Shown: piece after piece, positions 33,879 through 41,318 of the stretch | Layout: each line of letters starts with the position of its first letter | Position numbering within the stretch: the stretch's first letter is position 1 | Assembly (NCBI GenBank): GCA_913056345.1 | Contig: CAJXMH010000024.1 | Span: 1 to 44,433, forward strand | Reading direction: 5' to 3' | DNA length: 44,433 nucleotides | Origin: an uncultured Flavobacteriales bacterium | GTDB lineage: Bacteria; Bacteroidota; Bacteroidia; Flavobacteriales_E; Vicingaceae | Made by a program: the position numbers and the translations under genes | Notes under the pieces: generated by a model | Databases searched by the model: none | Told to the model about the DNA's origin: nothing | Seen by the model: only the letters and a program-made list of their open reading frames with translations

Positions 33879-34850
33879 CTAGTTCGAATCGTTCTTTTGA
33901 GTTAGAAACCAATCATAAAAACGTCTGATGCCTTCAGACATTGAAGTCTGGGGATTATAGCCTAACAAAGATTTAGCTTTATCAATGCTGGCATGCGTTA
34001 CATTTACATCTCCTGCCTGCATGGGCTTACGTATAATGTTTGCTTCCTTTTGCATGGTGGTATAGATCATCCCAATCAGCTCACTTAAGGTAACTGGAGT
34101 TTGATTGCCTAGGTTAAGGGTTTCATAGACGCCGCTATGCTCTTGCAAGTAATTGATGGCTTTGTACACCCCATCAACAGTATCGGCTACAAAAGTGTAG
34201 TCACGAGCACTTGCCCCATCACCATACATTTCAATCGCATGGCCTTGGTCGATCAATTTTACAAACTTGTGGATTGCTAAATCAGGCCGTTGCCTTGGTC
34301 CGTAAACGGTAAAAAAGCGCGCATTGATCACATCTAATTGATAGAGATGGTGGTAGGTGTAGTTCATTAATTCAGCAGAACGCTTTGAAAAAGCATAGGG
34401 TGAGATCGGCTGATCGACCACTGCGTTTTCGCTTAAAGCAGCACCATCAGGATTGTTGCCGTAAACGGAAGATGAAGAAGCAAAGAAGAGTTTTTTACAG
34501 CCGGTTTGCACCATCCAATCTAAAAGGTGCTGTGTGCCCTTTACATTTACGTCGATATAATCTGCAGGTTGTTCAATAGAGGGCCTCACTCCTGCTTTGG
34601 CAGCTAAGTGCAAAACTAGATCAACTTCACGATTTAAGCATTGGTGCAAAGCATCCTTGTCCCGCAAGTCTACCTCGTGGAAGGTAAAGTTTTCATGGTG
34701 TCGAAACGATTGCATGTTTTGCAGCTTAGTCGATTTTGCATAAAAGCGCGAAAAGTTATCGATTCCAATCAACTCATGCCCTTCAGCAAGCAGCTTTTCG
34801 CAACAGTGTGAACCAATAAATCCTGCGCAGCCTGTTACTAAGATCTTCAT
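33879..34850 (-). CDS. NAD-dependent epimerase/dehydratase (UDP-sugar 4-epimerase type)
   Basis: A 323-residue extended short-chain dehydrogenase. The Rossmann motif GCAGFIG (7-13), HLAAKAGVRPSIEQP, the serine-rich FASSSSVYG and the catalytic YAFSK, then ARFFTVYGPRQRPD, match the UDP-glucuronate/UDP-glucose 4-epimerase group. The AGVRxSxExP and TVYGPxxRPD patterns point toward a UDP-glucuronate 4-epimerase that makes UDP-galacturonate, though this is inference. It sits between the LAB_N protein (4-bp overlap) and the ArnT-like transferase (4-nt gap), so it probably supplies the activated sugar used by that cassette. Confidence 0.88.
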   Translation of the reverse strand: MKILVTGCAGFIGSHCCEKLLAEGHELIGIDNFSRFYAKSTKLQNMQSFRHHENFTFHEVDLRDKDALHQCLNREVDLVLHLAAKAGVRPSIEQPADYIDVNVKGTQHLLDWMVQTGCKKLFFASSSSVYGNNPDGAALSENAVVDQPISPYAFSKRSAELMNYTYHHLYQLDVINARFFTVYGPRQRPDLAIHKFVKLIDQGHAIEMYGDGASARDYTFVADTVDGVYKAINYLQEHSGVYETLNLGNQTPVTLSELIGMIYTTMQKEANIIRKPMQAGDVNVTHASIDKAKSLLGYNPQTSMSEGIRRFYDWFLTQKNDSN

Positions 34851-35476
34851 TTCTTCCTCCTTCTACTTTTGTAATACAAAACAACGTTTCTGCTGTAAAC
34901 TACCATACCAAACAGATGACCAATAAAAATGGGGTAAAACTCCAAATAGATCGAATAAGAGGAGATCAAAATGGAACCGATAATGCTGATCAGCCAAAAG
35001 CCAAGTGGTAAAACAGACTTTTTTACTTTTTCTGAATAATACCATTGGTAAATAAACCGACATGAAAAAATGGCCTGCCCTGTTAATCCCCAAGCTAGTA
35101 GCCAGATGTTTTGATGGTTGCCCATCATGCTTAAAAAGCTATACTGCCCACCAAACAAAAGAGTGAGCACCGCACCAATCGGAACTATGAGCACAAACAA
35201 ACGGAAGTAAAGGGGTAAGATCCGCCATGCTTCTTGCAAACGTAGATTCCTGACATAAATGTAATAGCCAATCATTTGACCACCTAAAATGGTAATGTCT
35301 TTGGTTAAAATACTGTATACCACTAATAGGAAAGAGGCAATTAAACTGATCTGCCAAAAAAGTGTCGGGGCAACTACTTTTCCCGCTTTCTCTGAACTGA
35401 TCCACTGCACAATAAAACGTGCAGAAAACAATCCTTGAGCAATGTAGCCAATGGCATTAACATCAGTTCCGGTCAT
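34847..35476 (-). CDS. Tandem LAB_N domain membrane protein
   Basis: A 209-residue polytopic membrane protein built from two copies of the LAB_N domain (named from the N-terminus of some lipid-A-disaccharide synthases). Residues 10-77 and 130-197 align without gaps over 68 positions with about 31 identities by hand count; shared blocks are FSxRFIxQW, SEK, FWxISxI, YSI and RN. A hydrophobic connector (about 90-118) joins them, and the tail is basic (KSRRRKK). No glycosyltransferase domain is attached. Its place between a GT2 and an epimerase gene, overlapping both by 4 bp, suggests a role in handling the polyprenyl-linked sugar, perhaps flipping it; this is unproven. Confidence 0.85.
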   Translation of the reverse strand: MTGTDVNAIGYIAQGLFSARFIVQWISSEKAGKVVAPTLFWQISLIASFLLVVYSILTKDITILGGQMIGYYIYVRNLRLQEAWRILPLYFRLFVLIVPIGAVLTLLFGGQYSFLSMMGNHQNIWLLAWGLTGQAIFSCRFIYQWYYSEKVKKSVLPLGFWLISIIGSILISSYSIYLEFYPIFIGHLFGMVVYSRNVVLYYKSRRRKK

Positions 35477-36195
35477 CCTTTCTGATCTATTTCATACCGA
35501 ATGTACCGGCTTTTCATCCAACGGAAAGCAAAAGTGTCGAAGAATGGTTTCTTGATCCTGTTCCATAAATGGTACTTGGCTGTTCCCGCATAACGCGGAT
35601 AATGCTTCACCGGAATCTGCTTAACGCTTCCGCCTTGTAGCTGCACCAAGGCCGGGATAAAACGGTGCATACCATCAAAGAAAGGGATGCGCTTTGCTAC
35701 TTCAGTTTTAATGATCTTTAGCGGACAGCCAGTATCTTCAATCCCATCATTGATCATTGCCCTGCGAAAAGCATTGGCAATTTTAGAAGAGAGTTTTTTA
35801 ACTACGGTATCCTTGCGCTTGGCGCGAATTCCGTTGATCAATTCAAAATCATCTAAAAAGTCATAGAATTTCAAAAACTCCATGGGATGCGTTTGAATAT
35901 CAGCGTCAATGTAACCCACTAAATTGGTTTCACATGCATCAATTCCTGCCTTAATAGCAGTGCTTAATCCTTTATTCTGCTTTAGCTTTAAGTAGCTATA
36001 ACCTTCGCTTTCCTTGCAAAATTGTTCCACCAATGGCTGACTTCCGTCAGAAGAACCATCGTTCACAAATAAAACCTCAACCGCTATTTGCGATGCCTCC
36101 TTAAACTTGTCTAGCTCAGTTTTCAATTGTGGAAGACTTTCTTCTTCGTTGTACAAGGGTACGATAACCGTAAGTTGGTAGTGTTGCATGCTCAT
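35473..36195 (-). CDS. Polyprenyl-phosphate glycosyltransferase (GT2, DPM1/ArnC-like)
   Basis: A 240-residue GT2 enzyme without membrane segments. Motifs are VIVPLYNEEESLP, VLFVNDGSSDGS, NKGLSTAIKAGIDA, the metal-binding YIDADIQTHP and KDTVVKKLSSKIANAFRR; the late block with HYPRYAGTAKYHLWNR is typical of the dolichyl/undecaprenyl-phosphate sugar synthases. It lacks the C-terminal transmembrane pair of ArnC, so it probably acts at the membrane surface together with the LAB_N protein, whose gene overlaps by 4 bp. First gene of the cassette that ends with the ArnT-like transferase. M1 (36195) and M3 (36189) are both possible starts. Confidence 0.88.
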   Translation of the reverse strand: MSMQHYQLTVIVPLYNEEESLPQLKTELDKFKEASQIAVEVLFVNDGSSDGSQPLVEQFCKESEGYSYLKLKQNKGLSTAIKAGIDACETNLVGYIDADIQTHPMEFLKFYDFLDDFELINGIRAKRKDTVVKKLSSKIANAFRRAMINDGIEDTGCPLKIIKTEVAKRIPFFDGMHRFIPALVQLQGGSVKQIPVKHYPRYAGTAKYHLWNRIKKPFFDTFAFRWMKSRYIRYEIDQKG

Positions 36196-36327
36196 GATTG
36201 AAAATTGAGGAAAACCAAAGGAAATGTAGCGGGTAAAATTGTTTAGTGGCTGTTAAGATTAGGATGCAAGTTTAACTTTTTGTTAGGGAATTTGAAAATT
36301 AAGCCTGTTCACCTAGCTTGGAGTAAG

Positions 36328-37140
36328 CTATATTTTTAACTGTAAGATTATAGTTTGCATGCCTTCAAATTCTTCAGGCTGTTCAGGCTGCTCTTTAAAC
36401 AAACCAAACATACAAGAACCGCTTCCACTCATAGCTGCGTAAAAAGCACCTGCCTCATATAGCTTTTGCTTGATGTTCGCCAATTCAGGGTAAAGCGGAA
36501 AAAGAGAAGCTTCAAAATCATTGTGTAATTCCTTTCGCCACTCAGCAGTTGAGGCCTTTAAAATGGTTTCGAGTGGCCTTGAAAGGGGTTTGGGCTTTAT
36601 TCCCGCATAAGCTTCTGCAGTGGAAATGAAAAGTTCAGGCTTTACAAGCAACAGTTGCGCCTTTAGTTTAAAATCAAAGTCGTAATCCAACATCTCCCCT
36701 CTTCCGCTCACTAAAGCGGCTTTATTCTTAATGAAAAACGGACAATCGCTGCCCAAGTCTGCTGCATGCTCCATCAATTTTTGCTCGCTTAGCTTCAGCT
36801 CAAATAGCTGATCTAAAGCTTTCAGCGTAAAAGCGGCATCAGCTGAACCGCCTCCCAAACCTGCCCCCATGGGAATCACTTTGTGTAGCTGAATCTTAAC
36901 TGGCGGAATGCCATAGGCTGCTTTGATCAATTCATAAGCTTTTACCACCAAATTATGTTGCGGATTACCTGAGATGGCTAAACCTGAGGAGGAAAATGAA
37001 AAAGTATCAGCCTGCTCGATCTGCAATTCATCCTGCCAAGGAATAGGCAAGAAAAGGCTAGACAAATTATGATAACCATCAGAACGCTTATCAGTTATGA
37101 ATAAGCCCAAGTTGATCTTCGCATTTGGATAAACTAGCAT
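36328..37140 (-). CDS. ispE: 4-diphosphocytidyl-2-C-methyl-D-erythritol kinase (IspE)
   Basis: A 270-residue GHMP kinase of the MEP isoprenoid pathway; it phosphorylates the 2-hydroxyl of CDP-methylerythritol. Visible features are PNAKINLGL with catalytic Lys8, the glycine-rich ATP loop PMGAGLGGGSADAA (90-103), LGSDCPFF with catalytic Asp132, and the C-terminal MSGSGSCMFGLF. The frame extends upstream to 37215, but MLVYPNAKIN at 37140 is the family start and has a promoter-like element 4 nt before it. The 132-nt gap to the next minus-strand gene holds no ORF. Confidence 0.95.
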   Translation of the reverse strand: MLVYPNAKINLGLFITDKRSDGYHNLSSLFLPIPWQDELQIEQADTFSFSSSGLAISGNPQHNLVVKAYELIKAAYGIPPVKIQLHKVIPMGAGLGGGSADAAFTLKALDQLFELKLSEQKLMEHAADLGSDCPFFIKNKAALVSGRGEMLDYDFDFKLKAQLLLVKPELFISTAEAYAGIKPKPLSRPLETILKASTAEWRKELHNDFEASLFPLYPELANIKQKLYEAGAFYAAMSGSGSCMFGLFKEQPEQPEEFEGMQTIILQLKI

Positions 37141-37144
37141 GGTG

Positions 37145-37152
37145 TAAAAGTA
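37145..37152 (-). promoter_or_regulatory. -7-like element (TACTTTTA) abutting ispE
   Basis: One mismatch (final A for G) to TAnnTTTG, ending 4 nt before the ispE ATG at 37140 on the minus strand. Confidence 0.4.
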
Positions 37153-37176
37153 AGCTTTATTGGAGGTAGGCTGCAC

Positions 37177-37206
37177 TTGCAGGGCAAGGGTATTTTTGTA
37201 CTTTTG
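37177..37206 (+). promoter_or_regulatory. accA promoter with two tandem -7 elements
   Basis: TATTTTTG (37191-37198) and TACTTTTG (37199-37206) are adjacent perfect TAnnTTTG matches. A TTG at 37177-37179 is 19 nt from the second, the usual spacing. The accA ATG at 37231 would leave a leader of about 20 nt. Confidence 0.6.
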
Positions 37207-37230
37207 ATGCCTCAATAGTTGAAGAAATAT

Positions 37231-38190
37231 ATGGCTAACTACCTAGACTTCGAAGAACCAATCAAAGAAATTCACGAGCAAATTGCTCAAGCGAAAGAGC
37301 TTGAAGAAAAGAGCCAAGTGGATGTATCCAAAACTCAATCTGAGTTAGCAGCTAAATTGGTTAAAGTACAGAAGAAGATATACAGCAAGCTCACTCCTTG
37401 GCAAAGGGTTCAAGTAAGTCGGCACCCCGACAGACCATACACCTTAGGCTACATTGAAGCGCTTTGTAATGACGACTTTATCGAACTTCATGGCGACCGC
37501 AATGTAAAGGACGATAAGGCCATGGTGGGTGGAATTGGTTCTATTGACGGAAAAAGCGTGATGTTTATTGGTCAGCAAAAAGGAATCAACACCAAAATGC
37601 GCCAATACCGCAACTTTGGCATGGCGAATCCTGAAGGTTACCGAAAGGCACTGCGCTTAATGAAATTAGCCGAAAAGTTTGACATTCCGGTGGTTTGTTT
37701 TATTGATACCCCGGGTGCTTTTCCTGGTTTGGAAGCAGAAGAGCGCGGACAAGGTGAAGCCATTGCCCGCAACCTAATGGAGATGATGAAACTAAAAGTG
37801 CCGATCGTTTGTGTAATCATTGGCGAAGGAGCTTCAGGTGGTGCCTTGGGCATTGGCATTGGGGACCGGGTGCTGATGATGAAAAACACTTGGTATTCGG
37901 TGATCTCTCCCGAAAGTTGTTCTTCTATTTTATGGCGCAGCTGGGACTTTAAAGAACAAGCTGCTGAGGCCTTAAAACTAACTGCTGAAGATATGCTTAA
38001 GAACAAGTTAATCGACGGCATCATTGAAGAACCGATTGGAGGGGCGCATGCCAACCCTGAACAGGCTTTTGATAATGTGAAGAAGGAAGTTAAAAAGTAC
38101 CTCAGCCGCCTGCAACGCACGGAATCAGATAAGCGCATCAGCTCGCGCATTCGGAAGTTCTCCAATATGGGCGTAGTAAGCGGTAACTAA
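37231..38190 (+). CDS. accA: Acetyl-CoA carboxylase carboxyltransferase subunit alpha
   Basis: A 319-residue subunit of the carboxyltransferase that moves CO2 from biotin to acetyl-CoA, the committed step of fatty acid synthesis; it pairs with AccD, not in this window. Family blocks are [23 protein letters not shown], the [20 protein letters not shown] oxyanion region, [13 protein letters not shown] and [14 protein letters not shown] at 37219 extends the frame by four codons, but the ATG at 37231 after GAAGAAATAT is preferred. The stop codon overlaps that of the convergent lipoprotein gene (CTAA at 38187-38190). Confidence 0.96.
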   Translation: MANYLDFEEPIKEIHEQIAQAKELEEKSQVDVSKTQSELAAKLVKVQKKIYSKLTPWQRVQVSRHPDRPYTLGYIEALCNDDFIELHGDRNVKDDKAMVGGIGSIDGKSVMFIGQQKGINTKMRQYRNFGMANPEGYRKALRLMKLAEKFDIPVVCFIDTPGAFPGLEAEERGQGEAIARNLMEMMKLKVPIVCVIIGEGASGGALGIGIGDRVLMMKNTWYSVISPESCSSILWRSWDFKEQAAEALKLTAEDMLKNKLIDGIIEEPIGGAHANPEQAFDNVKKEVKKYLSRLQRTESDKRISSRIRKFSNMGVVSGN

Positions 38191-39467
38191 CGGTTAAACC
38201 AAATTGAGAGTTGGTCTATTGTCTCAGCAAAGCTATGCTGACTCACTAACTGACCATCAGACAAACGGTATTCTCGAAGGTTATTCCCCACCGCAACCAA
38301 TAAATGATCATTCAAAGGATCTAAGCAAGCTGTGTTGACGTTCGCTAAGTTTAGAAACAACAAGACTTGTTCCAACTGAGCATCAAAGCGGTAAACCGCC
38401 CGATTGGTTACAATAAAAGAAAAGCGCTCATCTTGCACCACTATTTTTTTGCCTTGCTGCCCATTAAGGCTGCTTAAGTTGCGCTTGCTTATGTTAGCAG
38501 CATCGCAAAGTGAAAGCTGAATGTTATTGCCTGCTTGCTCAACGATCAGGGCTTTGTCTTTTTGGTAAAAAGCAATATCTACTAAAGGATGTTGCAAATT
38601 GAGGGTGCCATAGTTGCCACCTGAACTGCTAAAGGTGATCTTTAGCTGACGGTTACTGCCATTGATCTGGCTTTCTTCATGCAACATATAAGTTTCAGCG
38701 GCAGCCACCTGACCCAATCTGATCTGAGGATTTGTTTGGAGCAAGCTGCGGTTAGACAAGCTCGCACTAAAACGCTGCACCGCCCCACCACTAAAGGTGT
38801 AAAATAACTGTCGATCATGCAAATAAGCATCCTGAAAAGGATTACTAAAGGAACTTGTAGCGCTAAAGCCAACTACCTGACGCTGCTCTTTTAAGTTGTA
38901 AGCCTTCAGTTCATTACTGTTTTGGGGCAACACCCAATAATGCTGGTCGTAAGCATTAAAGGCCACCTCCAAAGGTTGCTCACTCAGGCTAAGCAAGGTA
39001 TTCTGACCTTGATCAGTTAATTGGTAAAGTACAGAGCCACTTGCTGTTTCAGTATGCACCAAAACACCCAAACGCCGCTTTGGCATTGCGCTTATGCGAA
39101 TGGTCTTGAAAGCCGCAATTTCATTCTCTCCATCTGAAACACTGAGGTCGAAATAATATTCTCCTGCTTCTAGCAAACTGTCATTCAAAACAAAGAAATC
39201 TGAAAGGGAAAAGTTCTTACCACTTGCTTGGTAAGTCTTACTGCCCAAAACCTGCCGGCGGTCGGCACTGCGGATCAACCGCAAGCTAATGCTTTCGATC
39301 TGTTCATTATCCCGAATGCGAGCCTCGATCGGTACGCTTTCCAAAACACGGTAGCCACTTTGTTCTGTGGGTGATAGAAAATCGATCTCGGGAGGTAGCT
39401 CATCTTGCTCTTCTTGACAACTGATCAAAAGGGGGAGCAATAACAAAACCAAGCCTCTATTCCACAT
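38187..39467 (-). CDS. Lipoprotein with predicted beta-propeller-like C-terminal region
   Basis: A 426-residue lipoprotein: [17 protein letters not shown] with lipobox Cys17. Residues about 20-125 look like an immunoglobulin-type or cadherin-like domain ([30 protein letters not shown]). From about 130 onward are repeated strands such as [36 protein letters not shown] and [17 protein letters not shown], suggesting a propeller that scores a path of values, but no catalytic motif is visible. The frame extends to 39485, but a perfect -7 element ends 5 nt before the ATG at 39467. No named family is recognised; the product is presumably attached to the envelope. Confidence 0.75.
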   Translation of the reverse strand: MWNRGLVLLLLPLLISCQEEQDELPPEIDFLSPTEQSGYRVLESVPIEARIRDNEQIESISLRLIRSADRRQVLGSKTYQASGKNFSLSDFFVLNDSLLEAGEYYFDLSVSDGENEIAAFKTIRISAMPKRRLGVLVHTETASGSVLYQLTDQGQNTLLSLSEQPLEVAFNAYDQHYWVLPQNSNELKAYNLKEQRQVVGFSATSSFSNPFQDAYLHDRQLFYTFSGGAVQRFSASLSNRSLLQTNPQIRLGQVAAAETYMLHEESQINGSNRQLKITFSSSGGNYGTLNLQHPLVDIAFYQKDKALIVEQAGNNIQLSLCDAANISKRNLSSLNGQQGKKIVVQDERFSFIVTNRAVYRFDAQLEQVLLFLNLANVNTACLDPLNDHLLVAVGNNLREYRLSDGQLVSQHSFAETIDQLSIWFNR

Positions 39468-39472
39468 TAAGT

Positions 39473-39480
39473 CAAAATTA
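39473..39480 (-). promoter_or_regulatory. -7 promoter element (TAATTTTG) abutting the lipoprotein gene
   Basis: A perfect TAnnTTTG on the minus strand, 5 nt before the ATG at 39467. It supports the shorter start. Confidence 0.5.
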
Positions 39481-39533
39481 AGCAAAGGTTAAGCACAGCC
39501 TTTTTTGAAGCTGTTCAAAAGTTCTTCAAAAAC

Positions 39534-39571
39534 TGTTGATAAGCTGTTAATTCTTGTGGAAAGCCTGTTAA
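39534..39571. promoter_or_regulatory. DnaA-box-like cluster upstream of dnaB
   Basis: TGTTGATAA (39534-39542) is the complement of TTATCAACA, one mismatch from the DnaA box TTATCCACA; TGTGGAAAG (39555-39563) is a weaker match. CTGTTAA occurs at 39544-39550 and 39565-39571. They lie in the 224-nt gap between the lipoprotein gene and dnaB, which is otherwise A-rich and has no credible gene. They may be a DnaA-regulated promoter region; chance is possible. Confidence 0.3.
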
Positions 39572-39679
39572 CTACAATTCATAAAAAAAGAAAAAAAGAC
39601 TTGAGTTCTTTGAACATAAGGGCTGAAAAAAAAATTGAGCTAAATTGCGTTTTTAACAGCCTTGGCAGGTCAAAAGCAC

Positions 39680-39687
39680 TACATTTG
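39680..39687 (+). promoter_or_regulatory. -7 promoter element (TACATTTG) abutting dnaB
   Basis: A perfect TAnnTTTG 4 nt before the dnaB ATG at 39692. A TTG at 39662-39664 lies 15 nt upstream, slightly short of the usual spacing. Confidence 0.5.
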
Positions 39688-39691
39688 GAGC

Positions 39692-41239
39692 ATGAATTCG
39701 TCGCAAGAAAAAACAGAAAGGAGCAGAAGAAGAAGCACCACTAAAACCGCGCAATTAACTAACATTGAGCACGGTAGACTACAACCCCAAGCAGTAGACC
39801 TTGAAGAAGCGGTGTTGGGCGCCTTGATGTTAGAGCGCGAAGCCGTAAATGCGGCCATTGAGATCCTAACCGCGAAAAGTTTCTACAAAGAAGGGCATCA
39901 AAAGATCTATCAAGTTATTCTTGAACTCTTTAACGCTGGCGAACCAGTTGACATATTAACAATCACCAACGCCCTGAAGCAAAAAGGGGAGCTGGAAATC
40001 GTTGGAGGACCTTATTACATTACTCAATTAACCAATCGCGTTGCCTCGGCAGCCAACATTGAATTTCACGCAAGGATCATTGCGCAAAAATTCATTCAAA
40101 GAGAATTGATCCGCATTTCTACCCAAATTATTTCTGAGGCTTACGATGACACCACGGATGTTTTCACCCTCTTAGACAATGCTGAAAAGGGGCTGTATGA
40201 GGTAACCGAAGGAAACATTCGTAAGAACTACGATTCCATGTCGACCCTGATCAGAGGAGCCATCAAAAACATTGAATCGGCTAAGAACCATGAAGGCAAT
40301 ATTATTGGGGTTCCTTCCGGATTTACCGAACTCGACCGCATGACTTCAGGTTGGCAGCCTTCTGATTTGATCATCTTAGCGGCACGTCCGGCCATGGGTA
40401 AAACAGCTTTTGCCTTGAGCTTAGCGCGAAACGCAGCGGTAGATTTTCAAAAACCTGTAGCAGTCTTCTCACTTGAGATGTCTTCCTTACAGTTGGTTAC
40501 CCGATTAATTTCTTCCGAATCCGAACTCTCTTCTGAAAAACTGAGAAGTGGAAACCTGCGCAACGACGAAATTGAACAGATCCATGCGAAGATTGGCGGC
40601 TTAAGTGAAGCTCCCATCTTCATTGACGACACGGCAGGTATTTCTGTTTTTGAGCTTCGAGCAAAAGCGCGCCGACTAAAATCACAACACGACATTCAAT
40701 TGCTCTTGGTGGATTACCTGCAATTAATGACCGCTGGCGGAGATGGCAGCAAAGGGGGAAACCGTGAGCAGGAAATCTCAACCATATCCCGTTCTTTAAA
40801 AGGAATTGCGAAAGAATTGAATATTCCGGTAATTGCCCTATCGCAGTTGAGTAGAGCAGTTGAATCGCGGGGCGGTGATCGCCGTCCGCAACTTTCTGAC
40901 TTGAGAGAATCAGGCTCAATTGAGCAGGATGCCGATATGGTGATGTTCATTAACCGACCTGAATACTACGGCATCACAGAAGATGAAAATGGGGTGCCGC
41001 TGAATGGTGTAGCCAACATAATTTTGGCCAAGCACAGAAACGGTGCGGTGGGCGACGTTCAACTCAAGTTTACTTCTGAACTGGCTAAATTCTCCGACCT
41101 TGAGCGCAATGACTTTGGCGATGATGCGGACTTTGGCAACTTACCCGTCTCAGATGAATTCGATACCGGAGGTGGCGGAAACACCATTACCCGCAGCTCG
41201 CGCATGGACGACGACTTTGAGGATGATGCTCCTTTCTAA
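39692..41239 (+). CDS. dnaB: Replicative DNA helicase DnaB
   Basis: A 515-residue hexameric helicase that unwinds DNA at the fork. The N-terminal helical domain (about 30-135, VDLEEAVLGALMLEREAV) is followed by the RecA-like domain with Walker A ARPAMGKTAF (231-240), FSLEMSS, Walker B LLLVDYLQLM and the late LSQLSRAVE and DLRESGSIEQDAD. The C-terminal tail is acidic and glycine-rich (GGGGNTITRSSRMDDDFEDD). No intein is present. A TTG at 39662 could extend the frame, but it would overlap the likely promoter; the ATG at 39692 is chosen. PriA, which reloads this helicase, is also encoded in the window. Confidence 0.97.
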   Translation: MNSSQEKTERSRRRSTTKTAQLTNIEHGRLQPQAVDLEEAVLGALMLEREAVNAAIEILTAKSFYKEGHQKIYQVILELFNAGEPVDILTITNALKQKGELEIVGGPYYITQLTNRVASAANIEFHARIIAQKFIQRELIRISTQIISEAYDDTTDVFTLLDNAEKGLYEVTEGNIRKNYDSMSTLIRGAIKNIESAKNHEGNIIGVPSGFTELDRMTSGWQPSDLIILAARPAMGKTAFALSLARNAAVDFQKPVAVFSLEMSSLQLVTRLISSESELSSEKLRSGNLRNDEIEQIHAKIGGLSEAPIFIDDTAGISVFELRAKARRLKSQHDIQLLLVDYLQLMTAGGDGSKGGNREQEISTISRSLKGIAKELNIPVIALSQLSRAVESRGGDRRPQLSDLRESGSIEQDADMVMFINRPEYYGITEDENGVPLNGVANIILAKHRNGAVGDVQLKFTSELAKFSDLERNDFGDDADFGNLPVSDEFDTGGGGNTITRSSRMDDDFEDDAPF

Positions 41240-41318
41240 TTCCTTGATTTAAGCTTTTTTCAACTTTCATTTGCCGCAGCTTTGGTAAATTAGTCTTCCC
41301 TAAAAGGAAAGGTCTTTT

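Noticed and set aside
36314-36330. Hairpin TAGCTT/AAGCTA at the end of ispE
   Set aside because: A 6-bp stem that overlaps the ispE stop codon and has no T-run in the direction of ispE transcription, so a terminator is not supported.
39505-39744. A 79-codon frame upstream of and overlapping dnaB
   Set aside because: Low-complexity lysine-rich product, runs into dnaB in another frame, and overlaps the DnaA-box-like and promoter motifs; no family resemblance.
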